36,459 nt of DNA from Akkermansiaceae bacterium (lineage in GTDB: Bacteria > Verrucomicrobiota > Verrucomicrobiia > Verrucomicrobiales > Akkermansiaceae), in contig JANXMQ010000092.1 in NCBI GenBank assembly GCA_025354565.1, forward strand, positions 1-36,459, read 5' to 3'. The translations under genes were made by a program, and so were the position numbers. Below, in pieces: positions 1-6,953 of the stretch (its first letter is position 1; every line of letters begins with the position of its first letter). Under the pieces are notes generated by a model. That model was given only the letters and a program-made list of their open reading frames with translations, made no database searches and was not told the DNA's origin.

Positions 1-115
1 GCTCCCGTTCCAAGGCATCTTCGCTTTGGTAACTTTCGCACAGCTTGCAGTCCTTGTCGTAGCGATCAAGGACGATGAAGCGATTGGTCTCGGCGATGGT
101 TTTGGTTTCGATCAT
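1..115 (-). CDS. hsdR: Type I restriction endonuclease subunit R, N-terminal fragment (cut by window edge)
   Basis: The first 38 codons of a gene that runs off the left edge. It starts at an ATG whose complement lies at 113-115 and reads MIETKTIAETNRFIVLDRY, followed by ESYQSEDALERE. This type of beginning (a short lead, 'FIVLD', then 'YQSE..LERE') is what I know from HsdR proteins of type IC-like systems, where it precedes the nuclease domain. HsdR would be the translocase and nuclease subunit that joins the HsdM and HsdS proteins encoded upstream on the same strand. No Shine-Dalgarno is visible. The repeat element at 133-232 separates it from the GxxExxY gene. The motor and nuclease motifs are outside the window, so the call rests on the N-terminus and on the hsdM/hsdS context. 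Confidence 0.72.
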   Translation of the reverse strand, partial: MIETKTIAETNRFIVLDRYDKDCKLCESYQSEDALERE

Positions 116-132
116 GATGAAGGAGAATTTTT

Positions 133-232
133 AACCACGAATGGACACGAATTTTCACGAATGGTTTTTGAAGCAATTTGCTGCATTTTTAAGTTCTTAG
201 AAATTCGTGTTTATTCGTGTCCATTCGTGGTT
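133..232. repeat. NHE-type inverted repeat element 1
   Basis: A hairpin-forming element. The left arm AACCACGAATGGACACGAAT begins at 133 and its inverted complement, ATTCGTGTCCATTCGTGGTT, ends at 232. The arms enclose about 60 bp of AT-rich loop. It fills the gap between the GxxExxY gene and hsdR and leaves only about 10-17 bp on either side. It is one of five related copies in the first 3.4 kb. Confidence 0.85.
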
Positions 233-242
233 AGCTTATTGT

Positions 243-614
243 TCATAGGACAATGCGCTCCCATTCGAGTTTGGCGTGTTTGAAATTTAGGATTACGCCG
301 ACTCGATGTCCCGTGATTTTTAGGTAGTTGATGATTTGGGCTCTCTCGTTGTTGCCGATTTTCTCGATCGTTTTGGCATCTACAATGATTGAATCAAAGG
401 CAACAAGATCGGGGATGTATTCGCCGATGTTGACGAATTTATAAATCACTGGAAAACGTGGCTGTTGTGCCCATGGAATTCCTCGTAGTTTGAACTCGAC
501 CACAAGGGCATTCTCATACGGCTTTTCCAACAACCCATGCCCAAGCGTATTCAAAACCTCCATGGCGCAGCCAACAATTTGGAAGACTTCCTCTTTGTAT
601 AATAATTCACTCAT
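243..614 (-). CDS. GxxExxY family protein (PD-(D/E)XK nuclease-like)
   Basis: A 123-residue protein of the GxxExxY family (PDDEXK_3 superfamily). The name-giving motif is visible as G27-LL-E30-KP-Y33 followed by ENAL. A nuclease-like core is also visible: P68-D69, then D79-A-K81, fitting PD...(D/E)xK. I chose the ATG at 614 (MSELLYKEEVF). The longer open frame to 677 is only translated repeat DNA (residues such as FVSICVHSWLKN) and is not family sequence. There is no Shine-Dalgarno, because the repeat at 631-740 ends just upstream. It sits between the hsdS fragment and hsdR in the same direction. The biological role of this family is not established. It may be a passenger of the repeat family rather than a working part of the restriction system. 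I am confident of the family and not of any function. Confidence 0.85.
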   Translation of the reverse strand: MSELLYKEEVFQIVGCAMEVLNTLGHGLLEKPYENALVVEFKLRGIPWAQQPRFPVIYKFVNIGEYIPDLVAFDSIIVDAKTIEKIGNNERAQIINYLKITGHRVGVILNFKHAKLEWERIVL

Positions 615-630
615 GATGGGAAAATTTTTT

Positions 631-740
631 AACCACGAATGGACACAAATAGACACGAATGGTTTTGAAAAAATCATTGAGAAAATTTTGAAGCATTACT
701 CTCAATTCTAATTCGTGTTTATTGGTGTCCATTCGTGGTT
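631..740. repeat. NHE-type inverted repeat element 2
   Basis: Left arm AACCACGAATGGACAC starts at 631 and the right arm GTGTCCATTCGTGGTT ends at 740. The right part of the loop (CATTACTCTCAATTCTAATT) is nearly identical to that of element 5 at 3256-3362, so these two copies are closer relatives of each other than of the other three. The element lies between the hsdS 3' fragment and the GxxExxY start and overlaps the last codons of the fragment. Confidence 0.85.
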
Positions 741-904
741 CCTATCTTCTCGGGTTTCGGGAAGCTCAAGAGCAGGTTGCGGTAATGCTCGTATTGCTTC
801 TGCCGCAGCTCGATCTCACGCGGCAAGCCTTCGCTGATGGATTGGGTGAGGGTATCGAATTTGTCGAGCATGGCGACGATGCGGGCTTGCTTCGCTGGAT
901 TTTT
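719..904 (-). pseudogene. Duplicated 3' end of hsdS (fragment)
   Basis: About 60 codons that repeat the C-terminus of the intact HsdS next to it: [54 protein letters not shown] and stop. The intact gene has the same string with only a few substitutions (for example [12 protein letters not shown]). Upstream the frame runs into repeat element 3 and no target-recognition domain is present, so it cannot act as a specificity subunit. It is bounded by NHE repeats on both sides. It looks like a cassette duplicated together with one repeat arm, or the remains of an earlier hsdS whose 5' part was replaced. Confidence 0.85.
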
Positions 905-956
<52 letters not shown>

Positions 957-978
<22 letters not shown>

Positions 979-2108
979 CCTTTCTTCTCGGGTTTCGGGA
1001 AGCTCAAGAGCAGGTTGCGGTAATGCTCGTATTGCTTCTGCCGCAGATCGATCTCACGCGGCAAGCCTTCGCTGATGGAGTGGGTGAGGGCGTCGAATTT
1101 GTCGAGGATGGCTACGATGCGGGCTTGTTCAGTTGATGAGGGAACGGGAATTTGAAAATTCTCCAACATGGGCATTGTGATGTAGGGGACTGAGCCCTTT
1201 TTAGAATGCTGTATAATGTAAGGCCTGAGATACCCCTTCAGGTATGTCAGCAAGAAGCCTAGAGTGATTTCGTCCGCGCAGTCTGCTAAGATGTAAGTCC
1301 GCTGATACGCGTTGAACTTACCTTTGTAATAATTGATGTGACCAACTTGGCTGCCGTTTCCAGAAACAATGATCGCCTCTGTGTCAAAAGCATAGGTATT
1401 AATTTTGAAGGGATTGGCATCACATGTGAAGAATGGGTATTTTCCATCTTCGACCATTGCATTAGCATTCAACTTCCCAGTTTTGATCGTTGCTACGATC
1501 TCACCCAACGTCTTCCACTCCACATCCCCCTCTTCAAAGCTGAGCAATTGGTCGCGGTAGTGGTTGTATTGCTTTTTGCGGTTGGTCAGCTCGGTGGTCA
1601 GCTCGGTGGTAAGCTCGGTGGTAAGCTCGGTGAAAGCGTCCAAAATGCGGACGATTTCTTTTTGGATGGATAGCGGGGGGATGGGGAGCAAAACCTTCGC
1701 AACTTGGTTGCTCATCAGCTTGGGATTTCCCATTCCTGAATAGACATGTTTTTTGATTTCGATAGACAACCAGTAATACATAAATCTGTAATTCAATTCA
1801 CTGTCGTCACATATTTTTATGATTCCGCAGACGTTGGTAATGGAGAATTTTCCCTTACGATGAAACACAGTCCCGGCATTGGCTCCGTCAGTTGTCCAAC
1901 TTATGTATTCACCGTCGAAGTCGAACGTTTCAATCCGTCCGATTTCACCGTTGTCAGCCGTCTGGGAACTATAAACTGGATGTTCTCCAGCGTTTTCTGC
2001 CAAATACTCTTTCGACATAACACGCCCCCTCCGCAGTTCAGTGAGTTTATTTTCGCCAAGCGATAACGCCTTCCACTCCACCACCACGCCATCGAGGAGT
2101 TTTTTCAT
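957..2108 (-). CDS. hsdS: Type I restriction-modification specificity subunit S
   Basis: HsdS gives the HsdM/HsdR complex its DNA sequence specificity. The 383-residue protein shows the classic layout of two halves, each a target-recognition domain followed by a conserved helix. The first half begins [10 protein letters not shown] and ends at [13 protein letters not shown]. The second half begins VEWKTLGEI and ends at [13 protein letters not shown]. Between them is a TTEL repeat spacer (1587-1632). I chose the ATG at 2108 ([15 protein letters not shown]) because everything upstream, including an ATG at 2138 and a GTG at 2195, is translated repeat DNA. The last seven residues, GTTNGHQ, and the stop codon lie within repeat element 3. 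No Shine-Dalgarno is visible. It is in operon order after hsdM and rhuM. Confidence 0.9.
979..1131. repeat. Direct duplication of the hsdS 3' end (copy B; copy A at 741-893)
   Basis: About 150 bp starting CTTCTCGGGTTTCGGGAAGC (just inside the boundary) occurs twice in the same orientation: here and at 741-893. By eye the two copies differ at roughly eight positions. The identity also continues leftwards through the repeat arm that precedes each copy (from about 709 and 947). Homologous recombination between the copies would remove about 238 bp. Confidence 0.85.
1587..1632 (-). repeat. 12-bp tandem repeat in the hsdS central spacer (TTEL units)
   Basis: On the coding strand the 12-mer ACCACCGAGCTT/G is repeated three full times plus a partial first unit, encoding [19 protein letters not shown] between the two HsdS halves. 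In EcoR124-type HsdS, TAEL repeats lie at the same place, and a change in their number alters the length of the nonspecific spacer in the recognition site. The same mechanism is inferred here from position and sequence. Confidence 0.9.
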
Positions 2109-2116
2109 ATCAACCG

Positions 2117-2200
2117 ATTCGTGTTTATTCGTGTTCATTCGTGGTTCCTTTCTTCTCGGTTGGATTTTCAACCACGAATGGACACGAATTTTCACGAATG
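2117..2200. repeat. NHE-type repeat element 4 (arms in reversed order, with hsdS 3' scar)
   Basis: Here the arms are in reverse order. The arm ending ATTCGTGGTT (2117-2146) comes first and AACCACGAATGGACACGAAT (from 2170) second. The 23 bp between them consist of CCTTTCTTCTCGG, the same bases that follow the repeat at the hsdS 3' end, joined to TTGGATTTT, the bases that end the hsdS fragment cassette before 905. This looks like a third hsdS 3' cassette with its middle deleted. It separates rhuM from hsdS and encodes the in-frame, probably untranslated codons upstream of hsdS. Confidence 0.8.
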
Positions 2201-2218
2201 GATTGGATGGTTCTCATG

Positions 2219-3232
2219 TCACTCATGCTTATCTCCTTTCTTCCGGCTCTCCTTTTTTGCCTGTTTTTCCAGTGATGAGATGGTTTTCAGGTAGTCTTTT
2301 TCGACCTGATCGAGAGTGATGGCTTTGTATCGTTGCAATTCCCGCTTGGCCTTTTCCTGCGCTTGGCTGCTTGAGATCGTGCCGGCATTGTCGAGCAGTT
2401 TGCGGCCTGTGGAGTTCAAGATGGAGTCGAGCTCGCGCACGTAATCCGCCATGCGCATTTCACGTTGTTCGATGGCGTTGAGTTCCGCGAGGTCGAAGTA
2501 GGCGGAGACGAGGTTGTTCAGGACGCGCAGCTCCTGCTCGCTGAGGTAGTTTTTGGCGATCATGGCCTCGGCTTGGGTTGGCTGGCCGCCTTTGAAAGTG
2601 TTGAGTCCCGCGAATGGCTTGGTGCTGTCCACCCGGAGGTAGATCACCTCGCTGGCGGTGTGGCCGTGGGCGGCGTAATGCAGCTTGTTCTGAACGATTT
2701 TGAAGAACTTCAGGCTCTCTTCACCGCTCGGATGGTAATCGGTGGCGGTGGCGTAGAGCTCGAGCACTTGCCGATACATCACTTTCTCGCTGGAGCGAAT
2801 GTCGCGGATGCGGACGAGCAGCTCTTTCCAATAGTTGCCGCCACCCAGATTTTTCAGGCGCTCGTCATTCATGGCGAAGCCCTTTTCGAGATACTCCTTC
2901 AGAACCGTGGAGGCGTAGCGCCGGAATTCCACGCCACGGGCGGAGCGCACGCGGTAGCCGACCGCCAGAATTACGTCCAGATTGTAGAGAGTGAGGCTGC
3001 GTTTTACCTCGCGCTTGCCTTCGGTTTGAACTGTCAAGGATTCCTTGACAGTTGCCTCTTGAGTCAGCTCTCCATCCTCAAAGATGTTGATCTGATGGAG
3101 CGAGATGTTTTGTTTTGTGGCCTGAAAAAGCTCGGCGATCTGGAGTTGGGACAGCCAAACCGTGCCATCTTGTAGGCACAAGTCGATTTGGGTTTTCCCG
3201 TCATCGGTGGTGTAGAGAATGACGTCGCTCAC
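2219..3232 (-). CDS. rhuM: RhuM family protein (virulence RhuM-like)
   Basis: A 337-residue RhuM-like protein. Recognisable family features are the N-terminal part with TVWLSQLQIAELF and QNISLHQINIFEDGEL, the block TLYNLDVILAVGYRVRS and EFRRYAS, and a long C-terminal region ending in a Lys-rich tail (KKESRKKGDKHE). The family is named after a gene of a Salmonella pathogenicity island. Its biochemical role is not known, though members are often seen inside type I restriction operons, as here between hsdM and hsdS. The start is a GTG at 3232 supported by a good GGAGG six bases upstream, one of the few clear ribosome-binding sites in the window. A regulatory or DNA-binding role is possible from the N-terminal part, which resembles the start of KilA-N/Bro-type proteins, but this is not shown. 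Confidence 0.85.
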   Translation of the reverse strand: MSDVILYTTDDGKTQIDLCLQDGTVWLSQLQIAELFQATKQNISLHQINIFEDGELTQEATVKESLTVQTEGKREVKRSLTLYNLDVILAVGYRVRSARGVEFRRYASTVLKEYLEKGFAMNDERLKNLGGGNYWKELLVRIRDIRSSEKVMYRQVLELYATATDYHPSGEESLKFFKIVQNKLHYAAHGHTASEVIYLRVDSTKPFAGLNTFKGGQPTQAEAMIAKNYLSEQELRVLNNLVSAYFDLAELNAIEQREMRMADYVRELDSILNSTGRKLLDNAGTISSSQAQEKAKRELQRYKAITLDQVEKDYLKTISSLEKQAKKESRKKGDKHE

Positions 3233-3238
3233 GCTTGG

Positions 3239-3243
3239 CCTCC
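3239..3243 (-). promoter_or_regulatory. Ribosome binding site of rhuM
   Basis: GGAGG on the minus strand lies six bases before the GTG start at 3232. It decides that start and contrasts with the neighbouring genes, whose leaders are made of repeat DNA without any Shine-Dalgarno. Confidence 0.7.
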
Positions 3244-3255
3244 TCTCTGTATTTT

Positions 3256-3362
3256 AACCACGAATGGACACGAATTTTCACGAATGGGTTTGAAGAAGTG
3301 GATTAAATTTTGACACATTACTCTCAATTCTAATTCGTGTTTATTGGTGTCCATTCGTGGTT
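3256..3362. repeat. NHE-type inverted repeat element 5
   Basis: Left arm AACCACGAATGGACACGAAT from 3256 and right arm GTGTCCATTCGTGGTT ending at 3362. It starts three bases beyond the hsdM stop codon and ends before the rhuM ribosome-binding site. The loop shares a stretch with element 2 (CATTACTCTCAATTCTAATT). Confidence 0.85.
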
Positions 3363-3365
3363 CCT

Positions 3366-4907
3366 TTACTGTTCTATTTCCGCCACAATGGTATCGATTT
3401 CCGCCCGCAGGCGGTCGATCTTGGCGACGGTGGTTTTGAGTTCCGCGTTGAGTTTGGCAATGTCCACGACCTCGCGGTTGTCTTTCGCTTCGACGTAGGT
3501 GCTGACGGAAAGGTTGTAGTCTTTTTCGGCGACAGTGGTGTGATCTACGGAGGCGGAAAAGTGGGGGACTTTTTCCTTGGTGTCGAAAATCTCCATGATC
3601 CGCTCGCTGTGGGCATCGGTTAGGACGTTGTTGTTGGTCTCCTTTTTGAAAAGGCCGCTGGCATCAATGAACTGGGTGAGGGTGTCGGGTTTGTGCTTGG
3701 AGAGCACGAGGATGTTCACCGCGATGGTGGTGCCGTAGAAGAGGTTAGGAGCGAGGGAGATGACCGTCTCCACGTAATTGTTGTCGATCAGGTATTGGCG
3801 GATCTTTTGCTCGGCACCGCCACGGTAGAAGATGCCGGGGAAGCAGACAATCGCGGCGCGGCCTTTCGCGGAGAGGTAGCTCAGGGCGTGGAGGACGAAG
3901 GCGAAGTCGGCCTTCGATTTCGGGGCGAGCACACCAGCCGGGGCAAAGCGGTCATCATTGATCAGTGTCGGGTCATCACTGCCTTTCCATTTGATGGAAT
4001 AGGGAGGATTGGAAACGATGGCATCGAAGGGTTTGTCAGTGAGGAAATGAGGATCAGTGAGGGTGTTGCCGAGCTGGATGTTGAATTTGTCGTAGTTGAC
4101 GTTGTGCAGGAACATGTTCATCCGTGCCAAGTTGTAGGTGGTGTGGTTGATTTCCTGCCCGAAGAAGCCGTCCTCGATGATGTGTGCGTCGAAGTGCTTT
4201 TTAGCCTGAAGCAGCAGGGAGCCGGAACCGGCAGCGGGGTCGTAGATCTTGTTGACGCTGGCCTGCTTGTGCATCGCGAGTTGGGCGATGAGCTGGGAGA
4301 CGTGAGTTGGCGTGAAGAACTCGCCTCCGGACTTGCCGGCATTGGCGGCGTAGTTGGAGATCAAGAACTCATACGCATCGCCGAAAAGGTCGATCTGGCT
4401 GCCTTCGAAGTCAGCGAAGTCCAACTCACCGACACGTGTGAGCACGGCGGCGAGGCGCAGGTTTTTGTCTTTAACGGTGTTGCCGAGGCGGTTGCTGGTG
4501 GTATCGAAGTCCGCGAACAATCCCTTGATGTCCTGCTCAGAGGGGTATCCGTTGGCGGAACTCTCGATGGCCGAAAAGATCGCGGCGAGGTCGGTGTTCA
4601 GGCTCTCGTTGGTGTTCGCTGTTGCGAGGACCTTGGAAAAGAGCTGGCTGGGGTAGATGAAGTAGCCCTTGGTTTTGATCGCGTCGTCCTTGATTTCCGG
4701 GGTGATGACGTTATTCGCCAACTGAGCGTAATGGATGTCCGGATCACCCACCTCAATGTAGGCGGCGAAGTTTTCGCTGATAAAACGGTAGAACAGGGTG
4801 CCGAGGACGTATTGCTTGAAGTCCCAGCCATCGACGGAGCCGCGCACATCGTTGGCGATTTTCCAAATCTGGCTCTGCAGGGCGGCGCGTTGTTGGGTGC
4901 TTGTCAT
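3366..4907 (-). CDS. hsdM: Type I restriction-modification DNA methyltransferase subunit M
   Basis: The 513-residue adenine-N6 DNA methyltransferase subunit. The N-terminal HsdM helical domain is seen at residues 8-40 ([20 protein letters not shown] followed by [13 protein letters not shown]). The SAM-binding motif DPAAGSGSL begins at about D222, and the catalytic motif IV NPPY is at 300-303. The C-terminus is a coiled coil ([20 protein letters not shown]). It partners HsdS to methylate the recognition site and to build the restriction complex with HsdR. Length and motifs are complete. The start is the ATG at 4907, without a Shine-Dalgarno. It is the first gene of the minus-strand operon, so the operon promoter should lie in 4908-5328, but I cannot name a convincing one. 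Confidence 0.95.
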   Translation of the reverse strand: MTSTQQRAALQSQIWKIANDVRGSVDGWDFKQYVLGTLFYRFISENFAAYIEVGDPDIHYAQLANNVITPEIKDDAIKTKGYFIYPSQLFSKVLATANTNESLNTDLAAIFSAIESSANGYPSEQDIKGLFADFDTTSNRLGNTVKDKNLRLAAVLTRVGELDFADFEGSQIDLFGDAYEFLISNYAANAGKSGGEFFTPTHVSQLIAQLAMHKQASVNKIYDPAAGSGSLLLQAKKHFDAHIIEDGFFGQEINHTTYNLARMNMFLHNVNYDKFNIQLGNTLTDPHFLTDKPFDAIVSNPPYSIKWKGSDDPTLINDDRFAPAGVLAPKSKADFAFVLHALSYLSAKGRAAIVCFPGIFYRGGAEQKIRQYLIDNNYVETVISLAPNLFYGTTIAVNILVLSKHKPDTLTQFIDASGLFKKETNNNVLTDAHSERIMEIFDTKEKVPHFSASVDHTTVAEKDYNLSVSTYVEAKDNREVVDIAKLNAELKTTVAKIDRLRAEIDTIVAEIEQ

Positions 4908-5328
4908 TATTGAAATTTATGAAGTTTCAGAGCTTTGGCGAGGGGCGTTATTTGGTGCATTGAGCAGAAAGAATCACCGAATTTCAAGTCACGCTTAACG
5001 TATTTTCCTCAATCCTGAGCAGATCCGGGACGCCACAGCCACTTTTAGGAGGATACGCCGGACCATCGCGGGCGATTTTGGCGGCCACTGGAAGTAGCAA
5101 TTCAACCGCGCTTCAATCACAGTGAAAAGTTATCAGGTGCTGGACTTGAGAGGCAAGCGAGTGGCCAATTCGATGACGTGAAATTCTCAAATCTGGCACT
5201 TTGGAAGGGAGGACGATCAGATTTTGATGGGGAAAATGGATTTCCTATTTTTGGTCGGATAGCGGCATTGCCGTCATTTCCAGATTCTTGAATCTTGTCA
5301 TCCCGCCATCAGGGTTCTAAATCAACCC
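4908..5328. other. Intergenic region between hsdM and the aldehyde dehydrogenase homologue
   Basis: A divergent 421-bp gap that should hold the promoters of the restriction operon (leftwards) and of the gene at 5329 (rightwards). I see no convincing ORF, hairpin terminator or repeat. The nearest thing to a promoter for the rightward gene is TTGATG at 5224-5229 and TATTTT at 5246-5251, spaced 16 bp, which is weak. This gap is also the border between the probably acquired restriction island and the rest of the window. Confidence 0.4.
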
Positions 5329-6192
5329 ATGATTCTCAAAATCACCAAGACTCCGAAGTGCTACGTCGGCGGTGCCTTCATCCGTTCCGAGAGCGGTCGC
5401 GTTGCTCCGTTGAATGACTCCACCGGCAACTTTTTCGCGAACATCCCGCTCTGCACCCGCAAGGATCTGCGCAATGCCGTGGAAGCCGCCGCGAAGGCCG
5501 GTCCGGGTTGGGCGGGACGCAACGCCTACAACCGCGGGCAGATTCTCTATCGACTTGCAGAAATGTTAGAAGCGCGGTCGGCGGAAATGGCGGGTGCTAT
5601 CCTGTTAGGTGGCGGTACCCGTGTCCAAGCCGAGCGCGAGGTCGGCGCCAGCATCGACCGCATCGTCCACTACGCCGGATGGACGGACAAATACCAAGCC
5701 CTGCTCGGCAGCGTGAACCCGGTGGCCTCGTCTCATTTCAACTTTACCGTCACCGAGCCGATGGGGATCATCGGCATCGTTGCACCCGACGAGGCTCCAT
5801 TGTTAGGACTGCTCTCGCTGGTCATGCCTGCGATCACCAGTGGAAACACCGTGGTCGCCCTCGCTTCCACCACCCAGCCCTATCCGGCGATTCTGCTAGG
5901 TGAAATGCTCGCCACCAGCGATCTCCCCGGCGGCGTGGTCAACCTCCTCACCGGCCAACGCGCCGAACTCATCCCGACCTTCGCGACTCACGCCCACCTG
6001 CGCGGAATCGCCGCTGTTGGAAACCTGGAAGAACGCAAAGTCCTCCAAACCGGTGCCGCCGACAGCGTGAAACGCCTGAAACTCATCCCCTCCGAAACCC
6101 CGACCGATTGGCACTCACCGAAAACCCAAGGCCTCTACGAAATCCGCGACCACCTCGAATTAAAAACCACCTGGCATCCGATCGGCGCGTAA
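5329..6192 (+). CDS. Short aldehyde dehydrogenase family protein without catalytic domain
   Basis: A 287-residue relative of aldehyde dehydrogenases, whose full-length members have about 480 residues. The NAD-binding part is recognisable: YVGGAFIRSESGR at the start, FNFTVTEPMGIIGIVAP (about 138-154), ITSGNTVVALAS (about 168-179), and DLPGGVVNLLTG (about 198-209). After VGNLEERKVLQTG, where the family has the LELGGK motif and then the active-site Cys, this protein has KRLKLIPSETPTDWHSPKT and ends with ELKTTWHPIGA. So the catalytic Glu motif and Cys are missing. The frame is intact and the C-terminus is not random, so I read it as a stable non-catalytic homologue that may pair with an active enzyme, rather than a fresh truncation. 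No partner gene is next to it. The start at 5329 has no Shine-Dalgarno. ubiE follows 39 bp later. Confidence 0.75.
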   Translation: MILKITKTPKCYVGGAFIRSESGRVAPLNDSTGNFFANIPLCTRKDLRNAVEAAAKAGPGWAGRNAYNRGQILYRLAEMLEARSAEMAGAILLGGGTRVQAEREVGASIDRIVHYAGWTDKYQALLGSVNPVASSHFNFTVTEPMGIIGIVAPDEAPLLGLLSLVMPAITSGNTVVALASTTQPYPAILLGEMLATSDLPGGVVNLLTGQRAELIPTFATHAHLRGIAAVGNLEERKVLQTGAADSVKRLKLIPSETPTDWHSPKTQGLYEIRDHLELKTTWHPIGA

Positions 6193-6231
6193 TTCACTTG
6201 TCCGCGCCCCCATCCGGTTTACCCCTTTCAC

Positions 6232-6906
6232 ATGCCTGACGCCGTTTATGTCCAAGATGCCTTCGCTAGAATCGCGGATCGTTATGTGCTCACCAATCAT
6301 GTCTTGAGCTGCGGCATGGACATCTGGTGGCGGAAAATCGTCACTGCCCGCATCCGGAAATGGCGGCCCACCCGCTTACTGGATGTCGCCAGCGGCACGG
6401 GCGATCTGGCGCTGGAAATTCAAGACCAGTGTCCGCAGTGCGAGGTCATTGCCTCGGATTTCTGCGCGGAAATGCTCGCCCACGCCGCCAGACAGGGCAT
6501 CGCGAAAACCATCGTCGCAGATGCATTGAGGCTGCCTTTCCGGGATGGTGAATTTGATGTCGTCACCGTCGCCTTTGGCCTGCGCAACATGGCAGACTAC
6601 CCCGCCGCACTGCGCGAAATGCGCCGCGTCCTCAAGTCAAGTGGCCGCCTCGTCATCCTCGATTTTTCCCTACCCACCGGCATTCTCCGCACGCCTTACC
6701 GGCTCTATCTGCATCACGTCCTGCCCCGTCTGGCCGGCTGGCTAACCGGTCAAAAAGACGCCTACGAATACCTCGGCGGATCCATCGAGCAATTTCCCTC
6801 AGGTCATGCCATGACCGAGCTGCTAGAGAACTGCGGCTTTGCAGAAACCTCCGCCACACCACTCACCGGCGGTGTGGTTACGATCTACGAAGGCAGCAAA
6901 CTCTGA
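6232..6906 (+). CDS. ubiE: Demethylmenaquinone/ubiquinone C-methyltransferase (UbiE/MenG)
   Basis: A SAM-dependent methyltransferase of 224 residues that should methylate demethylmenaquinone to menaquinone (MenG). In ubiquinone-producing species the same family works as UbiE. The N-terminal VQDAFARIADRYVLTNHVLS and the SAM motif LLDVASGTGDL (49-59) are visible, followed by FDVVTVAFGLRNM (about 113-125) and LREMRRVLKSSGRLVILDFS, both typical of UbiE, and by the C-terminal YEYLGGSIEQFPSG signature. The length is normal. It is probably co-transcribed with the preceding gene and is convergent with the flippase gene. Confidence 0.92.
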   Translation: MPDAVYVQDAFARIADRYVLTNHVLSCGMDIWWRKIVTARIRKWRPTRLLDVASGTGDLALEIQDQCPQCEVIASDFCAEMLAHAARQGIAKTIVADALRLPFRDGEFDVVTVAFGLRNMADYPAALREMRRVLKSSGRLVILDFSLPTGILRTPYRLYLHHVLPRLAGWLTGQKDAYEYLGGSIEQFPSGHAMTELLENCGFAETSATPLTGGVVTIYEGSKL

Positions 6907-6914
6907 GGAGGCTG

Positions 6915-6944
6915 ATCTCCGGTCCACCTGTGTCGAGCGGAGAT
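6915..6944. terminator. Inverted repeat in a convergent intergenic gap (possible bidirectional terminator)
   Basis: ATCTCCG (6915-6921) pairs with CGGAGAT (6938-6944) around a 16-base loop, exactly between the convergent ends of ubiE and the flippase gene. A second, competing pairing, GTCCA with TGGAC, overlaps it. There is no T-tract on either side, so a classical intrinsic terminator is not supported. The position is the main argument. Confidence 0.35.
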
Positions 6945-6953
6945 GGACACTCA

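Noticed and set aside
2109..2195. Longer N-terminus of HsdS beginning at a GTG (2195) or ATG (2138)
   Set aside because: The extra residues ([18 protein letters not shown]) are translated repeat DNA and recur near other copies of the repeat.
3693..4913. A 406-codon open frame on the plus strand opposite hsdM
   Set aside because: It is the antisense shadow of a clear hsdM with all motifs. The translation is rich in Val, Gly, Glu and Asp with no domain, typical of the reverse strand of a GC-rich gene.
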